This document shows positions 55,728 through 64,000 of a stretch of 64,000 nucleotides of DNA, in pieces (position 1 is the first letter of the stretch; every line of letters starts with the position of its first letter). Under the pieces are notes generated by a model that was not told where the DNA came from, did not search any database, and saw only the letters and a list, made by a program, of their open reading frames with translations. The DNA is from Immersiella caudata (lineage: Eukaryota > Ascomycota > Sordariomycetes > Sordariales > Lasiosphaeriaceae), in NCBI GenBank assembly GCA_030512335.1, contig JAULSU010000002.1, positions 5,208,001-5,272,000 on the forward strand. The letters are read 5' to 3'. The position numbers were made by a program, and so were the translations under genes.

Positions 55728-58700
55728 TTTGATGCTGGTAGGTGGTTGAACCGAGTCCAAAGGTATCCAAGAGCTGAGGTTGTCTGACTTGCAAAGAGCT
55801 GTCGAGCCTGGAGATTCAAATCCCACTCCGAGGCGGGCATCTAGACCTCTTATATGCCCTCTCCCCTGGATGTCGCGTTCGAGATCTTTCCACGGTTCTC
55901 GAACCCGTCGTCCGTTCCGCCGCGGTAGTAGCACGCCACACGGCTCATCTCTCACAGAATAAGGGGGGATGCCCTCTCAGGAGGGGAAACTCAACACCGT
56001 AGATATTGCCATTGCAACGCCAATTAGATTGTATGACGAGGCCTTCGTTCTGTCGTGCTCCGGTGGTCTCGACCGTGGGGCGCTTGGAAGAGGCCTGCGC
56101 CCAGAATCCAGGTAGGCCAAGACCCAGAGAGACGGTGTTGATATCTGGGTAATGTAGGTGGAACGGCATATTACCTACTAATCGCCTCCTCAATATCGGG
56201 GCTCCTTTGCGCAAGTAGACTTGTCCCCGGTAAAAAGGTTGAGCGGTCGCGCAACGGGAGGCCAACCGACATGCCGCGATTCATTGGCGAATATCGTCAG
56301 CGTAAATAACCAGATTAACCAGTCTGATTTCCCTTCTCGATTTGTTCTTTTCTTAGACCCACGGGACCGCGAACCCGGTACGCACTCTAAGTCGAGTTGG
56401 AGACGCGCATGTGCTGTGATGAGCCGCCCACGCTCCAGTGCGGAGTTAGTTTTGCCTCAAGTTTTGTCTGTTCCTGACGAGATCGTGCCAATGCCAATGC
56501 CAATATTTATCCCCTGACGATCGTTTTAGCCTCATCGACTGCCGGTAGGGCGATGGCGCTGTCTCATATGGGGTCCGGGGTTGCGCCAGAATTTCGCCCA
56601 AGTGTGGAGACACTGCGACGCTTCGAAATGAGGACAACGTGAGCTTATCCGGGGAAGGTGTACTCAGAACGGGCCGCGGTGTGGGTGTGGATTTGATACT
56701 AGAGGATAGTGGAAACATCACGGAAGGAGGGTGTATCGCTTGTTGCTCCCCCGCGCTTGTTGATTGCCCCTGGTGATCCGAGGGCGCATGCAGAGCAGCA
56801 TATGACGATGGAGACGAGCTGGTGCGGAGAACGCCCGCTCGCACGCCGGTTCGCAGAAATCTACCGCTACGGTAGCGAAGAAATCGTGGCAATACCGAAC
56901 GAAAACAACCCCAGCGTAACATTCGGAACTAGCTGTCTGGCCTCTGCTGTTCTAGACTCGAACCATCAGCAAATGACATGAACAACAAAGAAACATGTTA
57001 AGCGCAAGTCTAGATTTGAAAACTGGACGTTCCGAGGGAACACACCTTTCAAGTCGTGGGGTCTCCATTTTCCCGCCCGAATTGTCTGCGCAAAGGCCCC
57101 CATCGCGGGCCAGACCCAGCCACTCGTCGTTGGCCATCGCATCGTGAACGACCTGAAAAACTGGTACGTTCCAAGCGAGGTCCCGATAGGATAAATTCTC
57201 AGCCGCGCGCGCCAAGCTTGGCTAAAAGCGAAAGGGTTGCGAGCTGTGGTTGGTGACAACGGAGGTGTTTCCCCAATTCAACTTCAAGTCCCGCACCGGG
57301 GGAGCTCGCCAACCGGGGATACAGTCGGAAGGGACCGTGGTAGCAAGGGTGATCCATGGGTCGGCGGTTGTGAAGACTTGCGTTCAAGGTCGAGATTCTG
57401 TGCCGCCTCCACACCAAGCACCCCGGATCATGTCGGCGGTTCTGTCATTCTCCGCAGTCAAAGACGCCCCAATCGGGCTCTTCTGTCACGCTAGCCAAAG
57501 CGCCTTCCGCGCCTATGAAGTCTGCCACTGAATTGCTTGACCGTAACGCCCAAGACTTTGAACGGAGCTTGTTCGGACGTGAATGTTGCGTAGTGTCGCG
57601 CGATGTTGCATTCCGAGAGTTGTGACAGGAGGCGAGCGGTCAGTGGCGGAAATTTTGTCAGTTGAGTGTCAGAGTGGAACTCGGCCATTTTGCTGAGGAT
57701 CGGGACACAACGCTAGATCTGATGCGCATCGTAGTTTGGAGTAGTATTCCCTCGCGCGGGCAAATAGGGTGTTCCGCAGCCAAGAAGAAAATTCAAACGC
57801 GACGCGTGGCCCTGCCAAGCGGCTGGCCCAAAAGGTCGTGTTGCGGCAATCAGGGGTTCGGTGGTGCGAGAAAAAACAAGCCGAGTCGATGGGCACGTCA
57901 TCATCTCAATGCAAAAGTCGAAGTAAGTGCCAGGGTCGAACAACAATGGGTTGGTGGATTTGCTGCTTGTGTGAGGAATTCAGAGGGAGGATGTCGTGGG
58001 AGTCGTGAAACCACGGGGAGAATTGGACCCACCCCGCGATCGTGACTTCCCTTCCCAGTTTGCCACCCGGATGTGACGGCTTCCCTCGGCCTGTTGGGGA
58101 AGGGCCAGAATCTTGACCGCAATTTTGTCAGGTTGAATGTCGGTGCGGGGTCGTATGAGCTTCAGGGCGTACGACTTCTTTCCTTATCAAAGTACTGGAC
58201 GACCAGGTCGTCGAAGACCCCTTGACGACTGTTCTGAGCCTCTCCAGAGAGGGATGGCATCGTGAGGTGGTATCAGTCGGCCATTGCACTTGGACGCCCT
58301 GCTAGAACTCTGCGCCTCGTCAACTTCAAATTTGGTGCTAAGAAACCAAACCAGTTGGGAGATATTTTTTCTTTTCTCGTTCCGGCACCTCCGCCCCCTA
58401 CCCGAGACTGGTGCGATCCAGCATCCAGGTGCGAGTTCGTGGGGGAGAGCAGAAGATATTGCCAAGGGCTACTGCAATTTCGATGATGGTCGGAGCGGCT
58501 ATCGGCTAGCTTTCGGTGGTGTTCCGCCAGCCCCCGTGTTTTGAGAGAGGGCGGAAACAAAGAACGCGTAAGTGCCGCAGCACCCGGGCCTGTTGTGTTT
58601 TGTGTTCGGTGCCTTATGCCGGCGACGAGAAGAAACATAAAGAGTGAGCCCTTGGCAGGGATGCCGGGAGATCGTACGGCAATGAACTAAGAAGTCAGCA

Positions 58701-60149
58701 TTGTGCTGGTGAACACTGGCGCAAAATCATCGTCCGGAAAGGGGGTCCAGCGGTACAGACTTGTTACTGTATCTGGATCCCGCGGGCCAGGGTTCCAGCT
58801 TCTGCAGATTAACCCCCTTTCCTGATCCAGGTCTTTGCCGTTCCTGACGCAGAGTAAAGCGTCATGTTCTGCTCAGCATCATTCATCCTAGTCGCATTCT
58901 CTCCCAAACCTTCAATCAAAAACTGAGCTCACAGTTTACATCACCTCTGCCACGCGTCCTTCATGCTATGTGCTAGAGGCGTCGAAACGTCTCGAACACC
59001 CTCAGAATGGCTGATCTACGGCCGTGTCATAGGGGTGGCCAGCGAGGGTATCTGGATGCATGGGAGATTCGCCGACTCGGCGAGACCATGTCGCAAGCCA
59101 GCCGCACTACCTTCATACCTTGAGTGGCGAGAGCCAGCCGTCTGCGTAACCCCCACAGTTCCGATGCCTGCCGCGTCGCCTCTTAGGGAATCTCGGTGTT
59201 AGGAACGGTGCAGGAATAGCGGGGGTGAGGCCGTTCATGGGCCAGCGTGGGTGTGAGGAACTCGGGCAGCACGGCATGGTGACCGAGGAAGTGGCTTCAA
59301 GCGGACGATGGTGTTCATGCACTGCGTTCTAGCGGCTAGGGTGAACAGGTAACTGCGGCAGAGGTTTTTGGGAGAAACTCAGTGCCACTTGAACCTATGG
59401 GCTTGTGGCTACCCAGTGCTCCAACATTGGGCACAGTTTCGAAGCGCGGAGGGCCAGGGTCAGCGGAGTTGGCCCCTGTCGCGGGATTCAACCACAGGGC
59501 GAGATTTATATAGCTTTTTCCGTAACGACAAGGGCTGTTGCTTGACTTGGGGGCGGCTAGACGGGGATCCGAACAAGATGTCGGTTTTGTGCCGCGAAGA
59601 GGTCCAGTCTCTGAAATTTGGAGAAATAGGGGAGCCGAAACTACTGACGGTGCGTTGTTATTTCAAAACAAGCTCAGCTGGAAGAATACCTAATGATCAA
59701 TCACAGAGGAACCCGCGAAAGCAAACCACCCGGTTCGCCTTCTTCCAGCTGACCGCACGCTAGTAGCATACGCCGCTACCGTGCTCACAACCAGCTGTCT
59801 TCTCGGCACACACAAGCATTTCTTCGTCGGAGTCTAGCGCCTCATATTCGTCAACGCAATGAGTGTAACCTCTCGGCACAGTTCGGAATCGAAGCAACAA
59901 ACCGTCGGTATCATCATGCTCTTCTTGCTGTAACACCCGAAGCTAATCTTCGAGTCTATACCAGCAGCAATATTTGGTACATTTCCATATTAACCACTGC
60001 ATCCCCTTCCAAGTATAACACAGCCAGCTACCAAGTACAGCCCACCTCTTCCCACCGCTGAATCCGACAACTTGGTCGACTTCTGCATCGACTAGGGCAA
60101 TAGCCGCGCCAACTTCCGATTCGCTGGGCAGAGCAAGCGCTGCCATCGG
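55728..60149. other. Gene-poor region, 4.4 kb
   Basis: Apart from the AARP promoter nothing is convincing. Frames are short and without motifs. A loosely shared TTTTGTCAG(G)TTGA(A/G)TGTC occurs at about 57655 and 58123. Confidence 0.45.
55847..55854 (-). promoter_or_regulatory. TATA box of the AARP repeat gene
   Basis: TATAAGAG on the minus strand, about 120 bases before ATG 55727. Confidence 0.5.
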
Positions 60150-60470
60150 GTGAAAACCATGATGGATCATGATATCTACCCGAGAGGCGCCATGTGCAGA
60201 CTCATTACCTGGGAGGAGGTGGCGTGTAACTGGAGGGAGGCGCCGCCGTCTGAGGAAGAGGAGGAACCCGCGAGCTCGATGGTGTCTGCGTTGCCGGAGG
60301 CGTCGTCTCCGCCGAGGCCGTCGGGGGTGCCGGAGGGGCATGTGTATATGCTTGAGAGCGCGTTTGACTTGGTGGATGAGATGGTGGACTTTTTGGAGGC
60401 GCCGGCTAGCAGTGTGGCGGCGAGTACGAGTGCGACGAGTGGTTATGCTGCGACTGAGACGGGGCTTTGA
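60150..60470 (+). CDS. Possible small acidic protein of 106 residues
   Basis: An ATG-started frame with strongly G-ending codons (GAG, GTG, GCG), as in the G-rich parts of nearby genes. It has an acidic patch (APPSEEEEEPASS) and a helix YMLESAFDLVDEMVDFLEAP. No family. The opposite strand is also open (59943-60500) but Arg-rich and less gene-like. Uncertain. Confidence 0.3.
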   Translation: MKTMMDHDIYPRGAMCRLITWEEVACNWREAPPSEEEEEPASSMVSALPEASSPPRPSGVPEGHVYMLESAFDLVDEMVDFLEAPASSVAASTSATSGYAATETGL

Positions 60471-60770
60471 CATTGATTTGCAGCTAGTTCGGGTTGGCAT
60501 GCACTCAGGGCGTGAGTTAATCCCGTTGAATTATAGACACACCTCAGGCGAGTCACCCTTTGAGTCCAAGGCATGATCCTTCAGCTATTAACGTGGGATG
60601 TCGTGTTGTCGAAGTCGGGCGGGGGTATCCAACAGAACAAACAATTTCCCTCTCACCCCGAGCCCACCAATTCAGGGGCCCACGACTCTCCCGTCATTGA
60701 CAACACCTTCACCTTCCATCCTCACCCCTTCACCCCCTCCACATTACCTCCTCACACCCTCCCCATCCCC

Positions 60771-61709
60771 TCAAACCTTCACCCCCTCCAAAATCCTCCT
60801 AAAAACCTCAAAATTCCCCTCCCCCGTCCGATCCATCACAGCAAACACAACCTCCCCCCACCAATTCCCCACAAACTCCGCTTCCCCCAACACCTCCCTC
60901 CAACACCACGCCACATCCTCTGGCGGATTCTCAAAAACTCCACACCCCAACGCCCCCAACACCAACCGTCCATGCCGTCCCCTCGCCGCCATCCTCAGCA
61001 CCAGCCTCATCTTGTCCTTTGTAAAATTCCTCTCCCTATCCGTCGCAAAAAAAAACTTCTTCTCCTTACCCCCAGCATCATCATCTAGTACAAAAGAAGT
61101 TATCTCCGGTCTGTTGATAGCTGCTACGGTAGCAACGCTCACGACAGGGTAGGGTTTTGAAAGGAGAGTATGGCCTTTTGACATCTCCTCGCGGAGGATG
61201 AGGACGTGAGGGGAGTAGAGCGCTTCGTTGCGCGCGAGGGGGTAGGGTGTGTTGTCCAGGGTCATGGCGAGGGTGCTGCGGTAGCAGAGGGCTTCTTCTT
61301 GGGCGACGGCGCCGTTGCGCCAGCCGCCGCCGGGTGAGTGGCGGTTGGCGAAGTTGACGATGAGGGGGGGTGGGGATCCGGCAGGAGGGAGTGGTGGGAT
61401 GAGGGAGATGGCGGCGGTGAGGGTGTCGAGGTTGACGACGCGGATGGTGGTGCGGTGGGGGTGGTGGGGGCAGAGGTTGGGGTCCAGGCGGCGGAGGGTG
61501 TCGAGGGTGTGGCGGGTGATGGTTTGGGCTTTTTGGGCGTCGGAGGGGGAGAGTTCTTGGAGGATGTCGCGTGAGAGGCGGGTGGTTTGGCGTGCGATTT
61601 GGCGCAGTTGTTCTCGTTGGTCGGGGTTGGAGTCGTGGCGGGTTGATGGGCGGGAGGGTTGACCTGAGGGGTGTTTTGGTAGTGTGGAGAAGTATTTGTG
61701 GAGAGACAT
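60771..61709 (-). CDS. Microbial-type poly(ADP-ribose) glycohydrolase (DUF2263/TIGR02452 family)
   Basis: A single exon of 312 residues. The frame is open upstream to 61970, but the first ATG is 61709 (MSLHKYFSTLPK). The macro-like PARG signature is present: IVNFANRHSPGGGWRNGAVA then QEE (GGG at 127-129, QEE at 137-139), with the two Glu that act in ADP-ribose cleavage. Further family features are YSPHVLILRE, VVSVATVAAINRP and LVLGALGCGVFENPPEDVA, the last being the typical C-terminal loop. Such enzymes remove poly(ADP-ribose) from proteins in the nucleus or cytosol; fungi carry this bacterial-like form. Helices before residue 90 match the family. Codon composition flips from C-rich (5') to G-rich (3') within the gene. 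Confidence 0.92.
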   Translation of the reverse strand: MSLHKYFSTLPKHPSGQPSRPSTRHDSNPDQREQLRQIARQTTRLSRDILQELSPSDAQKAQTITRHTLDTLRRLDPNLCPHHPHRTTIRVVNLDTLTAAISLIPPLPPAGSPPPLIVNFANRHSPGGGWRNGAVAQEEALCYRSTLAMTLDNTPYPLARNEALYSPHVLILREEMSKGHTLLSKPYPVVSVATVAAINRPEITSFVLDDDAGGKEKKFFFATDRERNFTKDKMRLVLRMAARGRHGRLVLGALGCGVFENPPEDVAWCWREVLGEAEFVGNWWGEVVFAVMDRTGEGNFEVFRRILEGVKV

Positions 61710-62349
61710 GATGGGCTTGGTGTCACGTCTGGAAGCTGGGCAGTCACCGGGGTATTCAGACTTTCGGGTGGAGATTGTCTTTGCTGTTTGAGAATAAGAA
61801 GCGAAAGGCGTGATGCGGTGTGAGAGATGAGGATGGGGCTCTTCAGTGGAGGTCGTGACGCCGTTGTCAAAATTAGCTTCCCCGCATTCCCAGGCACCAC
61901 CAGCTCTCCCCAGTCGCCGGCTTTCAGAGGTACCATCTACCTCCCTTTTTGACCTAGCCAGAAAAAACAAAATAAAACTGATGCATTTTAGTACGCTTCA
62001 GGTTTATAAAAGTAACCTTTTGCTCTGTCATTTTTGTTGGATTCCAAGTTCATCACTGATTGCGGTGTCAGCAGCTTTGAAGTTGGCGAAAGAAATCACC
62101 ACTGCAGTGGACAGCATTAATCATGTTGAAGAGAGCAGGGGTGTTTCCAAGACTGAAAAAATTTCAGCCATCTCAGCCGAAAGCAAAGGCTACAACATAC
62201 ACAGGCAATTGTACAGAGGCAATTGACAGAGCTTACTCAACCCCAACAGTCGCTTTCGTTCCGGGTTGCGTTGGGGCCCTCCTGGGGTTTATCAAAACAG
62301 CTAGGGGATGAACCTTGCTGTTCGTGCGTGCTAACTCTGCTACTCAAGG
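61710..62349. other. Intergenic, possible helical-domain fragment on plus strand
   Basis: Plus-strand bases about 62045-62226 can read SSLIAVSAALKLAKEITTAV and a following charged helix up to a TGA. It resembles helical N-terminal domains of fungal NLR-like proteins, but is short and isolated. Confidence 0.3.
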
Positions 62350-62692
62350 CTAAACTGACCTCTCAAAATCCCCTCCTCTTACCTCACACGTCCACACCGC
62401 AAAGGGGAACCCCGCAAGCCCCACTGGCGCGAGAACAAACCTCGCCACCTGCAGCACGCAGTACCGCGCCGGCGGCGCCCAACAGCTCAGCGCCCCATCC
62501 GTCTTGCATAACAAAGCGACGTTGCAGACGACGAGCACAGGGAGCCCAGCATAGCTTGGGTGCTGCACGTAGCTATAAAGGCCCGTCGCCGTCAACCGAT
62601 CGGGCTCTGCGAGGGTAAAGGTGAAATTCTTTCCGAGCGCGGCGTACGACACCAGGCGGAGCGGGATTCCGCCACACATGATTAGCGCGAGA
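62350..62692 (-). pseudogene. Isoprenylcysteine carboxyl methyltransferase-like fragment
   Basis: The minus strand encodes LRLVSYAALGKNFTFTL and then GLYSYVQHPSYAGLPVLVV, the two conserved parts of ICMT/STE14-type methyltransferases that methylate prenylated C-terminal cysteines at the endoplasmic reticulum. The N-terminal helices are missing: the frame has no ATG and homology stops at about 62690, where a plus-strand HET fragment starts. At the 3' end, after FPFAVWTCE there is a possible GTAAGA donor but no recognisable next exon with the usual ED...F motif. So this is a fragment, most likely non-functional. Confidence 0.65.
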
Positions 62693-63740
62693 TGCATCAA
62701 CCAGCTGGGCGCCGACGAGAAGGGCAGGCAAGCCAACTTGATGCGGGAGGTGTATCGTCAGGCGCGCCGTGTTTTGGTTTGGCTTGGAGAGTAGGAAGAG
62801 GGGGAAAGACTGCACCCGTTAGTCGAGCTCGCCGAGAAGTTGACAACAATCAACAGATCGGCTCTTCCGGAGGATCGCACCGCTAAACAACGGTCTTTGG
62901 GTTTTCACAACGAATACGTCCTCTCCCTGTCGTCCTTGCTCTCGCGGCCATGGTTCCGTCAGGTGTGGATCATTCAGGAAGTCGCGGTTGCCGTCGACGC
63001 CATCCTCTATGTTGGGCAGCTGTCGTTCAAGTGGGAACAGCTCTGTTTCATCCTGCTGGAAACCGGCATCAATCTGATCGGGACGAACAACTTTGCAGGT
63101 ATGGATGCAGTGGAGGCGATTGAGCTGGAGCGAGTGTCCCTTTTGCAGGGCGCCCCGATGAACCTACTTCAAGCCATGCTGCGCCATCGACTACCCTTGG
63201 CTAGTGGCAAGAGGGACAAGATTTACGCTCTCCTTGGCCTCTGTACGGACCGAGTTCTCCGCCCCGACTAGAATCTCTCGACCAGCGAGTTGTAGGTCTT
63301 GGTCGCGAGGGAGTACATGATTCGAGAAAAGAGCCTGGGCGTTATCACCGCGCCCAACAATCCCGTGGCCCGCCGGGATCCCATACTGCCCCAGTTGGGT
63401 CCCTGGTTGGAGCGAAACTGATGTTGCCTTTCCCTTTTCGCTCCGCGCTCAGCTACTGCCCGATGTGCCAGACTACCATGCCGCGGGTCCGAGCAAATGG
63501 ACCCCAGACTTTTCTGCAGATGGGACGATGCTCCGAGTCGAAGCCCAGTTTGTCGGCGAGGTGGTTACCATCGGTCTTGTCAGGTACCCTTACCGGCCCA
63601 GTGCGGAGCATCCGATGAAGTCTTTGTGCAAGCAGCTTCGAAACGAGTGCATCGTGAGTTGTTGCTGGCAGAAGGTTTGCTTGGGAGGTGCATCCGGCTG
63701 GAAAGAAAGATATGCTCCTACGGGGGAAAACCCTATTTGA
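62693..63740 (+). pseudogene. Heterokaryon-incompatibility (HET) domain gene, broken
   Basis: The sequence begins inside the HET core at CINQLGADEKGRQANLMREV, continues YRQARRVLVWLGE, hits TAG (62792-62794), then reads on in the same frame through SRPWFRQVWIIQEVAVAVD and KRDKIYALLGL to TAG at 63269-63271 and another at 63293. The text on both sides of each stop is HET-like. A frameshift near 63420-63460 moves the later PDYHAAGPSKWTPDFSADGT part to another frame. HET proteins trigger cell death when incompatible strains fuse. The N-terminal start of the domain is absent. Three stops, a frameshift and a truncation make it a clear relic; parts may continue to the window edge. Confidence 0.88.
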
Positions 63741-64000
63741 TGTCAGCTGGCGGATTATCTTGGCAGGATGCTCTCCATCCGAATGGGACGAGTGTAGAGT
63801 ATAGTCCGAGAAGGTTAGGAAGATGTGTCGGAAATATCTGCTCCTTACCCGCCTGCACCTCCTACCACACACAGTCAGCGTTCGGATCGATGGATTTGCT
63901 AGCCAAGTGGACCGGAAAGGCCATCCTCCTTCACCAGATCTTGGCCGCATCGCTTGCCAACGACTTTCAGTTCAGGCTCAGAAGAGCAATCACGTGCAGG

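Noticed and set aside
55895..55920. GGTTCTCGAACC palindrome resembling a tRNA T arm
   Set aside because: A perfect inverted repeat but no A box or acceptor stem nearby.

Overview
The window is nuclear DNA of a filamentous ascomycete (Pezizomycotina, most likely Sordariomycetes). The reasons are short GT-AG introns of about 42-180 bases with CTAAC/CTGAC branch sites, moderately GC-rich coding sequence, pyrimidine-rich leaders, and a typical fungal gene set: HIR3, a DEF1-type factor, SEC11, DAP1, an HsbA-type secreted protein, a BTB protein, a kelch membrane protein and a HET-domain relic. No operons, CRISPR arrays or convincing tRNA genes were seen. Exon limits below come from reading splice sites by eye.

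Layout. 1-14.3 kb is a housekeeping and regulatory block: the 3' end of the HIR3 histone chaperone subunit, a UBE2L3-like ubiquitin-conjugating enzyme, an MSB3/GYP3-type Rab GAP (minus strand), a very acidic three-exon nuclear protein and a bHLH transcription factor. 14.7-18.4 kb is accessory: a small basic protein, decayed coding sequence with in-frame stops, a duplicated element of about 86-125 bases, and an HsbA-like secreted protein. 19-31.8 kb carries membrane and secretory genes: a four-helix membrane protein, the signal peptidase subunit SEC11, a six-helix membrane protein, a frameshifted acetate-transporter-family gene, a BTB/POZ protein and a single-pass membrane protein. 33.6-43 kb holds an orphan protein, the DEF1 homologue and a conserved protein of unknown role. 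43.4-46.6 kb is a large kelch protein with two membrane segments. 47.8-49 kb is non-coding and repetitive, with telomere-like TTAGGG/CCCTAA fragments set in a degenerate repeat. 49-53.4 kb is compact: a DUF4291 protein, DAP1 (cytochrome b5-like), a small stress-type protein and a 2EXR-domain protein. 54.8-64 kb is accessory and gene-poor: a secreted protein built almost wholly of AARP(S/T) pentapeptides, a microbial-type PARG, an isoprenylcysteine methyltransferase fragment and a broken HET gene that starts in mid-motif where that fragment ends.

Most genes are independent units. Functional themes are chromatin and transcription (HIR3, DEF1, bHLH, acidic protein), the secretory and membrane system (Rab GAP, SEC11, DAP1 in sterol/haem biology) and fungal self/non-self or surface functions (HET relic, HsbA, repeat protein). 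The points most worth checking are the secreted AARP repeat protein, the interstitial telomere-like repeat cluster, the frameshifted transporter, the HET/ICMT breakpoint, a possible hidden C-terminal exon of the E2 gene, and a strand-composition flip inside several genes between 43 and 62 kb.
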